Below are positions 1-5,784 of a stretch of DNA of 7,782 nucleotides, piece by piece. The stretch is from the NCBI GenBank assembly GCA_026998145.1, contig JALTRC010000557.1, positions 1 through 7,782 on the forward strand, given 5' to 3'. The notes beneath the pieces were generated by a model. It was not told where the DNA came from. It made no database searches and worked only from the letters and a program-made list of their open reading frames with translations. Every line of letters begins with the position of its first letter. The first letter of the stretch is position 1. The position numbers and the translations under genes were made by a program. The stretch comes from Gammaproteobacteria bacterium. GTDB lineage: Bacteria > Pseudomonadota > Gammaproteobacteria > SZUA-229.

Positions 1-526
1 AAATGTCAACCTGCGCTGAACCAATAAAAAACTGACTGGTTAAGGATGTATCACCAAATTTGGCTGTGTGCATGAGTTCAACACCAGGGAAATTACGCAT
101 GGGGTTCAGACCATAGACTTCTTCCGGCGGGCGTACCCAGGGGTATAGAAAGCCCACTTCAACATAGTCGGATAAGAGGAAAGTTTGCAGATTTAATTTA
201 CCAATTCTCAAACGCAGGCTGTCGTTCAGGGCGTAACTGACATAAGCCCATTCCACTTCCATATCGAATCTACCATCTCGTCCATTGCCCAGCAGCTGGG
301 CTGCACCTTCAATATCGTCACTGAGTTGGGTTCGCAGGTTTACACCGTATTTTGAATCATATTCCATGGTGACATGGTCGGAAATCTGTTGCAAATAAGC
401 ACCGTCTGCATCACTAATCGCACCACCAATAGAAAGGAAGGTGTTGATTTCATAGTCTGCGGCAAGCAGGGCAGGGGTATTCAGTGCCAGGCCTATAGCC
501 ATAATTTTTCTGTATTTTTGCAGCAT
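1..526 (-). CDS. Porin-like outer-membrane beta-barrel protein, N-terminal part (cut by window edge)
   Basis: The first 175 codons are visible; the gene continues off the left edge. The protein opens with a signal peptide: a basic n-region (MLQKYRK), a hydrophobic core, and a likely cleavage site around residues 22-23 (ALLAA, then DYE). The mature part has alternating polar and aromatic strands typical of a barrel, such as YGVNLRTQL, WAYVSYAL and LRLRIGKL. The stretch 'LRIGK', then 'GFLYPWVRPPEEVYG' and 'GVELMHT', resembles trimeric porin and phosphate-selective porin families, but I cannot assign a substrate. The start at 526 is supported by GAGG six bases upstream. A second ATG at codon 9 would remove the basic n-region and is less likely. 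It lies 125 bp downstream of the Sel1-repeat gene on the same strand and has its own candidate promoter. Seen: signal peptide and strand pattern. Inferred: outer-membrane pore function. Confidence 0.72.
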   Translation of the reverse strand, partial: MLQKYRKIMAIGLALNTPALLAADYEINTFLSIGGAISDADGAYLQQISDHVTMEYDSKYGVNLRTQLSDDIEGAAQLLGNGRDGRFDMEVEWAYVSYALNDSLRLRIGKLNLQTFLLSDYVEVGFLYPWVRPPEEVYGLNPMRNFPGVELMHTAKFGDTSLTSQFFIGSAQVDI

Positions 527-592
527 GATAAACCTCAGTTCCGTAATTTCTGAATATTGAGACCAATGAGTATGGATGAAATTTATGTAAAT

Positions 593-604
593 TCAATTAA
601 TTGA
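593..604. repeat. 12-bp perfect palindrome upstream of the porin-like gene
   Basis: TCAATT followed directly by AATTGA is a perfect dyad. It sits where transcription would begin if the candidate promoter at 611-638 is used, a common place for a repressor site. It is AT-rich and short, so chance is a real alternative and no regulator is implied. Confidence 0.3.
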
Positions 605-610
605 GCGATA

Positions 611-638
611 TTTATATAAACAACACGAACAAGGTTAA
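611..638 (-). promoter_or_regulatory. Candidate sigma-70 promoter of the porin-like gene
   Basis: Reading the minus strand, TTAACC (633-638, four of six matches to TTGACA) and TATAAA (611-616, five of six matches to TATAAT) are separated by 16 bp. Transcription would start near 604, giving a leader of about 78 bases before the ATG at 526. The surroundings are very AT-rich, so other -10-like hexamers exist nearby. Confidence 0.35.
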
Positions 639-651
639 TATATTGCAATGT

Positions 652-1527
652 TTAGCGGCAGGTTTCCAGAAAGCGATTGCTTCCAGCGCATATATCGTTG
701 TTGTCTGTATTATTGTCCTGGGCGGCAGGAGGCTGATTCTGCTGGGTTCTTATTATGGTAGCCTGGGGTGTTGCCCTGCTTTTTTGCTGTTGCTGGTAGT
801 ATTGTCTGAGGGCTTGCTGCTGTTGCTCTATGGCATTTTGTTGCAACTGGCGTTTTCGCTTTAACAGTCTTGCCTGTCTTTCGCTTGCGGTTTCTCTGTG
901 TTGTTTTGTCGCTCGTTGTTTTTTCCGGGGGGCGCTAACAATCGTTTTTTCTTTTTTTCGGGCTTCTTTCTGCAACCAGAGCTCGATTCGCAAACGCTCG
1001 CTTTCAGCGCCTGCAATATTAGCGGCGGAGGCTTTTTTCAATAGCTTTAATGCCAGCTGTTTATTCTGTTTGACGCCTATGCCGGCATCATATAGTTGAG
1101 CAAGCAGAAACAAGGCTTCACCATCTTCATAGCGGGCATCATGACGAAGGTTTTTTAACCAGTCCCGGTACTGTTCTGTGTAGCCTTTTTCCTTGATTTC
1201 CAGAAATACCAGCCGGTTTTGTGCCGCTTTATAATGCTGTTCAGCGGCTTTCCGGTACCAGGTTTTCGCTGTTTGCAGATTAGCGGGAATACCGGAGCCG
1301 GTTTCATACATCATGCCCAGTTTGTATTGAGCCAGAGCCATTCCCTTTTCAGCCATTTTTTTCTGAAACAGGAATACGCTGACAGCCGGGTCATATTCGG
1401 ATAGCAGGCTATTCGCCGACAAAGCGGGTTGCTGCCACAGGCAGAACAGAGTCAGCATAGTAAATGTAAGGGTAAATTGGCTCATAAGGGTGTTAGTGTA
1501 GTCTGCTCTGTTTTTAATGTCAGGCAT
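652..1527 (-). CDS. Exported Sel1-repeat protein with glutamine-rich C-terminal region
   Basis: A 291-residue protein of unknown specific role. A hydrophobic segment at about residues 18-38, ending in ALSA, looks like a signal peptide, so it is probably periplasmic. Two Sel1-like (TPR-related) repeats are visible at about 64-100 (AQYKLGMMYETG ... AKTWYRKAAE) and 137-172 (ALFLLAQLYDAGIG ... LALKLLKKAS). Such repeats form helical pairs that usually bind other proteins. Residues 185-225 are strongly basic, residues 226-250 are glutamine-rich and probably coiled-coil, and 251-279 look disordered (rich in Q, N, P and D). The tail carries two cysteines (C280 and C290, in ICAGSNRFLETCR) that could form a disulfide in the periplasm. 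The start is uncertain: ATG at 1527 supplies basic residues before the hydrophobic core, while ATG at 1485 (277 residues) gives a conventional signal-peptide length. Neither has a clear ribosome binding site. It is divergent from clpS, and I see no functional link to it. Confidence 0.75.
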   Translation of the reverse strand: MPDIKNRADYTNTLMSQFTLTFTMLTLFCLWQQPALSANSLLSEYDPAVSVFLFQKKMAEKGMALAQYKLGMMYETGSGIPANLQTAKTWYRKAAEQHYKAAQNRLVFLEIKEKGYTEQYRDWLKNLRHDARYEDGEALFLLAQLYDAGIGVKQNKQLALKLLKKASAANIAGAESERLRIELWLQKEARKKEKTIVSAPRKKQRATKQHRETASERQARLLKRKRQLQQNAIEQQQQALRQYYQQQQKSRATPQATIIRTQQNQPPAAQDNNTDNNDICAGSNRFLETCR

Positions 1528-1785
1528 TTAAAATACTGTTATTGCCCCTACATATTAATCTACAGATCATGGCTTCCACTTGTGGCCAGATGATAGAATA
1601 GCTGGTGAAATGACGTATAGGGAATGAAAGGGCTTTTGTGTTGTCCTATCCTGTGGGTAGTGGGGCTGTGTCAGGCAGAGGTTCTGAATTCCCTTTAGCA
1701 TTTTGTTATTGTCACCGCAGCTTATGGCTGTCTGGTATTTTTAAAGAATCCTGAATATTTATGAACTACACTTTGAGATAAAGCA

Positions 1786-2109
1786 ATGAGCGATCAGCAA
1801 TCAGACTGGGATGATGAAAGCGGCCTGGCGGTTGAACAGGCCCGTCCCAAACTCAAACCACCCAAACGATATAAAGTAATATTACTTAATGATGATTACA
1901 CCCCAATGGAGTTTGTGGTGGAAATATTAAGCCAGTTTTTTGGCATGGATGTGGAATCGGCAACCCGGGTTATGCTACAGGTACATAAATCCGGCAAGGG
2001 AATCTGCGGCGAATACAGCCACCAGATTGCCGAAACCAAGGTTGAACAGGTGAATAATTATTCCCGACAACACCAGCATCCGTTGCTGTGTGACATGGAG
2101 GAAGCGTAG
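1786..2109 (+). CDS. clpS: ATP-dependent Clp protease adaptor ClpS
   Basis: ClpS recognises N-terminal destabilising residues (Leu, Phe, Tyr, Trp) on substrates and hands them to ClpA for degradation by ClpAP in the cytoplasm. The 107-residue length matches E. coli ClpS (106). After a flexible, acidic N-terminal extension (about 1-24) the core begins at LKPPKRYKVILLNDDYTPMEF. The N-degron pocket is intact: N35, D36 and D37, T39-P40-M41, M63, V66 and H67 correspond to the known pocket residues. The C-terminus HPLLCDMEEA is also typical. ATG at 1786 has GAGA (1775-1778) seven bases upstream. clpA follows after 35 bp, so the two are probably co-transcribed. The 258-bp gap upstream, shared with the divergent Sel1-repeat gene, has no promoter I would defend. 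Identification is by direct resemblance to the known family. Confidence 0.97.
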   Translation: MSDQQSDWDDESGLAVEQARPKLKPPKRYKVILLNDDYTPMEFVVEILSQFFGMDVESATRVMLQVHKSGKGICGEYSHQIAETKVEQVNNYSRQHQHPLLCDMEEA

Positions 2110-2144
2110 ATCAGGGATGTGTGTGATAGATAAAGAGGCATATT

Positions 2145-4409
2145 ATGTTGAGTAAGGAATTAGAAGCGTCATTAAATCTGGCGTTTAATGAAGCTAAAGT
2201 AAAGCGGCACGAGTACATTACAGTAGAGCATTTATTACTGGCTCTACTGGATAATGCCAGTGCTAATTCTGTACTCAAAGCCTGTGGTGCGGATCTGTTT
2301 CAGCTTAAAAATGAGCTGTCTGAGTATCTTGAGGAAAACACCCCGGTGTTTGATGAGGCCTTAAGCGGCGAAGTGCAGCCCACACTGGGTTTTCAGCGGG
2401 TATTGCAACGGGCGGTTTTCCATGTGCAGTCCTCCGGTAAAAAAGAAGTCACCGGTGCCAACGTGCTGGTGGCCATTTTTGGTGAACAGGAGTCTCAGGC
2501 GGTTTATCTATTACATCAACAGGATGTGAGCCGTCTGGATATTGTGAATTATGTTTCCCACGGTATTTCAAAAGTATCGGATGATGAATCAACTTCCGAA
2601 TCTGAAAATATCGAAGAGGCCAATACAGAATCTGAAAAGCAGCCGCTGGAAAACTACTCGGTTAATCTGAATGAAAAGGCCCGGCAGAATAAAATTGACC
2701 CGCTAATCGGTCGTCATCCGGAAGTCGAGCGCACTATCCAGATTCTATGCCGCCGTCGCAAAAACAATCCCCTGCTGGTAGGCGAAGCCGGTGTAGGCAA
2801 AACCGCTATTGCGGAAGGTCTGGCCAAGAAAATTGTCGATAATGAAGTGCCGGAAGTGCTGGCTGACTGCACTATTTACTCCCTGGATCTGGGGGCGCTG
2901 GTGGCCGGCACCAAGTACCGGGGCGATTTTGAAAAACGCTTAAAAGGCGTGCTAAAACAGCTGCACGACAATCCCGGTGCGATTTTGTTTATTGATGAAA
3001 TTCATACCATTATCGGTGCCGGTTCAGCCTCCGGTGGCGTTATGGATGCCTCCAATCTTATCAAGCCCATGCTGGCCTCTGGTGATCTGAAATGCATCGG
3101 CTCCACTACCTATCAGGAATTCCGCGGCATTTTTGAAAAAGATCATGCGCTGGCCCGCCGTTTTCAGAAAATCGATGTGGAAGAACCCAGCATTAGCGAG
3201 GCCATTGATATTCTAAAAGGCCTGAAAAGTAATTTTGAAGAACACCATAATGTTAAATACAGCCTGAATGCACTGAAGGCGGCGGTTGAATTATCCAGCC
3301 GTTATATTACGGATCGCTTTCTGCCGGATAAGGCGATAGATGTGATTGATGAAGCCGGTGCCAACCGCCGTATGCTGAGCACAGGGGATGGCAAGCAAAA
3401 GCAGATTAATGTGCATGATATTGAAAATATTGTTGCCAAAATTGCCCGTATTCCCGCCAAGACCGTGTCCTCAACTGATATGGACGTGCTGAAAAACCTG
3501 GAGCGCAATCTTAAGCTGGTGGTATTTGGTCAGGATGAGGCCATAGAGGTGATGTCCAATGCCATTAAAATGTCCCGTTCCGGTCTGGGTTCCGAAGACA
3601 AGCCGGTGGGTTCATTCCTGTTTGCCGGCCCCACAGGTGTGGGTAAAACCGAGGTGACCAAACAGCTGGCAAAGGTTACCGGTGTTGAGCTGATTCGTTT
3701 TGATATGTCTGAATATATGGAGCGCCATACGGTGTCCCGCCTGATTGGTGCGCCACCGGGTTATGTGGGCTTTGATCAGGGCGGCCTGTTAACTGAAGCC
3801 ATTAACAAGCATCCCCATGCGGTGCTGTTGCTGGATGAAATTGAAAAGGCTCATCCGGATGTATTTAACCTGCTGCTACAGGTGATGGATCACGGCTCTC
3901 TGACCGATACCAATGGCCGCAAAACGGATTTTCGTAATGTGATTATCATTATGACCACCAATGCGGGCGCCCAGCTGATGAGCCGCCGTTCCATGGGCTT
4001 TACCGAGCAGGATAATGAAACCGACGGCATGGAAGAAATCAAGCGCATGTTTACCCCGGAATTTCGTAACCGGCTGGACAATATTATCCAGTTCAAGGCG
4101 CTGGATAGCCGCACCATTGGTCATGTGGTGGACAAGTTTATTATCGAGCTGGAGCATCAGCTGGAAGATAAGCGGGTGAGCCTGATTGTGGATGAAAAAG
4201 CCCGTGCCTGGCTGGCGGTGGAAGGCTATGATCCGAAGATGGGTGCGCGCCCCATGGCTCGTGTGATTCAGGAACAACTGAAACGGATTCTGGCCGATGA
4301 GCTGTTATTCGGCAGGCTCAGTAAGGGCGGCCATGTGAAAGTGACCCTGAATGAGGAAACCGACAAGCTGGAAATTCATATTCCTGAAAAGGAATCGGTA
4401 ACCGGTTAG
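2145..4409 (+). CDS. clpA: ClpA, AAA+ unfoldase subunit of the ClpAP protease
   Basis: A hexameric ATPase that unfolds substrates and threads them into ClpP; it receives N-end-rule substrates from ClpS. Its 754 residues compare with 758 in E. coli. Order of parts: Clp N-domain (about 1-142), where ClpS docks; an acidic, serine- and glutamate-rich linker (about 144-167); first AAA+ module with Walker A GEAGVGKT (213-220), Walker B ILFIDE (280-285) and arginine residues R338-R339; second AAA+ module with Walker A GPTGVGKT (495-502), Walker B LLLDE (561-565) and the pore loop GYVG (539-542). The ClpP-docking tripeptide after RRS reads MGF (617-619), where E. coli has IGL. AGAGG (2134-2138) lies six bases before the ATG. 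The gene ends just before a strong terminator shared with infA. All ATPase motifs are intact, so the protein should be functional. Confidence 0.97.
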   Translation: MLSKELEASLNLAFNEAKVKRHEYITVEHLLLALLDNASANSVLKACGADLFQLKNELSEYLEENTPVFDEALSGEVQPTLGFQRVLQRAVFHVQSSGKKEVTGANVLVAIFGEQESQAVYLLHQQDVSRLDIVNYVSHGISKVSDDESTSESENIEEANTESEKQPLENYSVNLNEKARQNKIDPLIGRHPEVERTIQILCRRRKNNPLLVGEAGVGKTAIAEGLAKKIVDNEVPEVLADCTIYSLDLGALVAGTKYRGDFEKRLKGVLKQLHDNPGAILFIDEIHTIIGAGSASGGVMDASNLIKPMLASGDLKCIGSTTYQEFRGIFEKDHALARRFQKIDVEEPSISEAIDILKGLKSNFEEHHNVKYSLNALKAAVELSSRYITDRFLPDKAIDVIDEAGANRRMLSTGDGKQKQINVHDIENIVAKIARIPAKTVSSTDMDVLKNLERNLKLVVFGQDEAIEVMSNAIKMSRSGLGSEDKPVGSFLFAGPTGVGKTEVTKQLAKVTGVELIRFDMSEYMERHTVSRLIGAPPGYVGFDQGGLLTEAINKHPHAVLLLDEIEKAHPDVFNLLLQVMDHGSLTDTNGRKTDFRNVIIIMTTNAGAQLMSRRSMGFTEQDNETDGMEEIKRMFTPEFRNRLDNIIQFKALDSRTIGHVVDKFIIELEHQLEDKRVSLIVDEKARAWLAVEGYDPKMGARPMARVIQEQLKRILADELLFGRLSKGGHVKVTLNEETDKLEIHIPEKESVTG

Positions 4410-4426
4410 CTTGCCGAAGTGCAACG

Positions 4427-4458
4427 AAAAAAGGCTGCGAACATCCGCAGCCTTTTTT
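4427..4458. terminator. Bidirectional intrinsic terminator between clpA and infA
   Basis: GGCTGCG (4433-4439) pairs perfectly with CGCAGCC (4446-4452) around a six-base loop. Six A on the left and six T on the right flank the stem, so either strand reads as a GC stem followed by a U-tract. It begins 17 bases after the clpA stop and ends 18 bases before the infA stop, and so should end both convergent transcripts. Confidence 0.93.
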
Positions 4459-4476
4459 ATGGATAAAGCAAAGGTA

Positions 4477-4695
4477 TTATTTGGCGCGATAAACGATACG
4501 GCCTTTTTCCAGATCGTAAGGGGTCAACTCAACTGTCACCTTGTCGCCCGTCATAATACGGATATAGTGCTTGCGCATACGCCCGGAAATATGGGCGGTT
4601 ACGATATGACCGTTTTCCAGCTCAACCCGGAACATGGTATTGGGCAGGGTGTCGATCACCGTGCCTTCCATTTGTATTGCTTCTTCTTTCGCCAT
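4477..4695 (-). CDS. infA: Translation initiation factor IF-1
   Basis: IF-1 binds the A site of the 30S subunit and works with IF-2 and IF-3 to set up initiation. The 72-residue product starts MAKEEAIQMEGTV and ends KGRIVYRAK, nearly identical in pattern to E. coli IF-1 (72 residues), and forms a single S1-like OB fold. Conserved stretches include TLPNTMFRVELENGH, AHISG and TGDKVTVELTPYDL. The frame is open 13 codons further upstream, to an ATG at 4734. I chose 4695 because the family begins at MAKE, because a short GAGA lies a suitable distance upstream, and because the extra ATG overlaps the likely promoter. The clpS-clpA-infA convergent order is the same as in E. coli and Pseudomonas. Here the next gene upstream is an M23 peptidase, whereas aat occupies the infA side in those genomes, as I recall. 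Confidence 0.97.
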   Translation of the reverse strand: MAKEEAIQMEGTVIDTLPNTMFRVELENGHIVTAHISGRMRKHYIRIMTGDKVTVELTPYDLEKGRIVYRAK

Positions 4696-4726
4696 CAAGA
4701 TTCTCGTGTTTCGATAATGCGGCACA

Positions 4727-4754
4727 ATTATCAATAAATTGGCGCTATAAGCAA
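4727..4754 (-). promoter_or_regulatory. Candidate sigma-70 promoter of infA
   Basis: On the minus strand TTGCTT (4749-4754, four of six matches to TTGACA) and GATAAT (4727-4732, five of six matches to TATAAT) are spaced by 16 bp. Transcription would start near 4720 and give a leader of about 25 bases before the IF-1 start at 4695. The placement also argues against use of the upstream ATG at 4734. The -35 box overlaps the foot of a hairpin at 4753-4795. Confidence 0.55.
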
Positions 4755-4795
4755 GCCTTTATCGTGTTTTGGGGCAAAATAAGGCTTTTATTTTT
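4753..4795 (+). terminator. Possible hairpin terminator downstream of the M23 gene (T-tract on plus strand)
   Basis: AAGCCTT (4753-4759) pairs with AAGGCTT (4781-4787). Inside it TTTTG (4767-4771) pairs with CAAAA (4775-4779) around GGG, with an asymmetric internal loop between the two stems. The plus strand continues TTATTTTT, like a terminator. On the minus strand, where the M23 peptidase is transcribed, the same stem forms just after the stop codon but lacks a U-tract. It may weaken read-through from the peptidase gene into infA, or block antisense transcription from the left. Confidence 0.35.
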
Positions 4796-5615
4796 CAGGA
4801 TTGAGTTCATCCAGGAAAAGCAGAGGGTCCACCAGGGTCTGGTTGGCAATCACCGCAAGATGTAAATGAGGGCCGGTCACCCGGCCAGTCGAACCCACCA
4901 GACCGATGACCTGCCCCTGCCTGATGCTGTCACCGACTTTTACATCAATGCGATTCATGTGGGCATAAAGGCTGATTAAGCCCTGGCCGTGATCGATATA
5001 CACCATATTACCGCTAAAGAAAAAATTACCCGCCTCAATCACCTTGCCATCGGCCACCGCATGGATGGGCGTGCCCCGGGCCGCTGCAATATCCAGCCCT
5101 GAGTGAGGGCGGCGGGGCTGTTTGTTAAAGAATCGACGCAGCCCGAAAATACTGCTGATTTGGCCTTTAACCGGGGTGATAAAATCCGCGTGAACCGGCT
5201 GCTGACTCCAGTGTTTTTTTGCCCGGTTCTTTTTTTTACGTTCCTTATTAATGCGCGCCATATCTTTTTCGTAAGGGTTTACCTTGCGCTTGTTCTTAAT
5301 GGTTAAATACTGGGCTTTATAGGTTTTGGGCTTAACGGTAAAAGCCAGTTGCTGGCTGCCCTGGGCTGTTTTGAGTTGAAGCTGCTGTTTACCTGCCCTG
5401 GTGGACAGGGGGATACCCACCAGGGCATAGGGTTTATTGTTTTCATAAACAATGGCCAGCCGTTTTTTCTGAAAATAGGCTTTGATGTTATCGCCTGCGG
5501 CTGGCAGCTCAACTAATGCAATGCCGCCGGGAACCGGGTTGGCGTGGGGGAGGGCAAGGGCTGGTTTGCCAAAAAGCAGGCTGAAAAAAATAATGCATAT
5601 GATTTTATACGGCAT
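4788..5615 (-). CDS. Exported M23 (LytM-type) metallopeptidase, probable peptidoglycan hydrolase
   Basis: A 275-residue zinc endopeptidase predicted to cut peptidoglycan cross-links in the periplasm. A signal peptide (hydrophobic from I5 to A21, ending KPALA) is followed by an N-terminal domain starting PVPGGIALVEL, which resembles the domain often found before M23 domains (about 28-95). A very basic linker (about 98-136) could sit against the cell wall. The catalytic LytM domain spans about 145-270. Zinc ligands H171 and D175 (HSGLD) and H252 (the second His of HLH) are present, with the catalytic histidines H219 (YAHM) and H250, so it should be an active enzyme and not an EnvC/NlpD-type degenerate activator. 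The ATG at 5615 gives a good signal peptide, but it has no Shine-Dalgarno sequence and lies only 6 bp from the heptamer array, which must form its leader. An in-frame stop just upstream excludes a longer start. It precedes infA on the same strand with a 92-bp gap. Confidence 0.92.
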   Translation of the reverse strand: MPYKIICIIFFSLLFGKPALALPHANPVPGGIALVELPAAGDNIKAYFQKKRLAIVYENNKPYALVGIPLSTRAGKQQLQLKTAQGSQQLAFTVKPKTYKAQYLTIKNKRKVNPYEKDMARINKERKKKNRAKKHWSQQPVHADFITPVKGQISSIFGLRRFFNKQPRRPHSGLDIAAARGTPIHAVADGKVIEAGNFFFSGNMVYIDHGQGLISLYAHMNRIDVKVGDSIRQGQVIGLVGSTGRVTGPHLHLAVIANQTLVDPLLFLDELNPEK

Positions 5616-5621
5616 GTTGTT

Positions 5622-5733
5622 TTAGTCGTTAGTCGTTAGTCGTTAGTCGTTAGTCGTTAGTCGTTAGTCGTTAGTCGTTAGTCGTTAGTCGTTAGTCGTT
5701 AGTCGTTAGTCGTTAGTCGTTAGTCGTTAGTCG
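5622..5733. repeat. Heptanucleotide tandem array, 16 perfect copies of TTAGTCG
   Basis: The 112 bp consist of exactly 16 uninterrupted units of TTAGTCG (CGACTAA on the other strand), with no substitution. It fills most of the 165-bp gap between two divergent genes, starting 6 bp from the peptidase start codon. Seven is not a multiple of three and every unit contains TAG (plus) and TAA (minus), so all six frames are closed and it is not coding. Three units span 21 bp, about two helical turns. Perfect identity suggests recent expansion by slippage, and the copy number probably varies between isolates. An assembly could misstate the count. Confidence 0.98.
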
Positions 5734-5747
5734 AGGTATTATGTCAA
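5719..5747 (-). promoter_or_regulatory. Possible promoter of the M23 gene at the far edge of the array
   Basis: A perfect TTGACA lies on the minus strand at 5742-5747, pointing into the array. Seventeen bases on, the array supplies only ACTAAC (5719-5724), three of six matches to TATAAT. If used, the transcript would carry about 95 bases of leader made almost wholly of CGACTAA repeats, so copy number would change leader length and leave promoter spacing unchanged. No other hexamer within the gap is a better -35 box for this gene. Confidence 0.25.
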
Positions 5748-5767
5748 ATCGGCTGATTAAAGACTAA
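5741..5767 (+). CDS. Candidate eight-codon leader frame (MSNRLIKD) upstream of the aminotransferase
   Basis: A short frame immediately after the heptamer array. GAGG (5733-5736), formed by the last base of the array and its flank, lies four bases before the ATG. It is the only Shine-Dalgarno-like site between the array and the aminotransferase. Its stop overlaps the start of a second small frame as TAATG. It may be a translated leader or a chance product of the repeat-derived sequence. If TATTAT at 5737-5742 is instead a -10 box, the frame would not be in the transcript. Confidence 0.25.
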   Translation: MSNRLIKD

Positions 5768-5782
5768 TGACTAAAGACTTAT
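5755..5782 (+). repeat. Four degenerate heptamers, inverted relative to the main array
   Basis: Four consecutive heptamers read GATTAAA, GACTAAT, GACTAAA, GACTTAT. Their shared core GACTAA is the reverse complement of the TTAGTC core of the main array. They are therefore diverged members of the same repeat family in the opposite orientation, 21 bp beyond the array. The last unit contains the first two bases of the aminotransferase start codon. Confidence 0.75.
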
Positions 5783-5784
5783 GA
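5767..5784 (+). CDS. Candidate five-codon leader frame (MTKDL) overlapping the aminotransferase start
   Basis: The frame starts within the TAATG of the preceding mini-frame and stops in TGA (5782-5784), which overlaps the aminotransferase ATG (5781-5783) as ATGA. Overlaps of this kind are typical of translational coupling by re-initiation. It has no ribosome binding site of its own. It is built from the degenerate heptamers, which naturally generate TAATGA, so coincidence is possible. Confidence 0.2.
   Translation: MTKDL

Noticed and set aside
601..1404. Plus-strand open frames across 601-864, 830-1099 and 1219-1404
   Set aside because: They lie antisense to the Sel1-repeat gene, are rich in Leu, Cys, Phe and Ser as expected from the complement of a Gln- and Lys-rich protein, and have no ribosome binding site.
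1545..1553. CCCCTACAT as a heat-shock (sigma-32) -10 box for clpS-clpA
   Set aside because: It departs from the consensus CCCCATNT, has no CTTGAA-like -35 at the right distance and is over 230 bp from clpS.
1646..1660. Small hairpin CTATCC / GGGTAG in the Sel1-clpS gap
   Set aside because: Six pairs including a wobble and a three-base loop, with no T-tract and no position relative to a gene that would suggest a role.
1761..1781. Six-codon frame (MNYTLR) ending four bases before clpS
   Set aside because: No ribosome binding site at a suitable distance and no overlap with the clpS start; expected by chance in AT-rich DNA.
4696..4734. Upstream ATG that would add 13 residues to IF-1
   Set aside because: IF-1 proteins begin at MAKE. 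The extension overlaps the likely -10 box and has no ribosome binding site.
4411..4737. Plus-strand frame of 108 codons antisense to infA
   Set aside because: It begins at the clpA stop, runs through the terminator and is the complement of the highly conserved IF-1 gene; no coding signature of its own.
5622..5733. CRISPR array or telomere-like repeat
   Set aside because: There are no spacers between units and the unit is 7 bp, so it is not CRISPR. The unit TTAGTCG lacks the G-run of telomeric repeats, and the array sits inside a chromosome-like core gene region.
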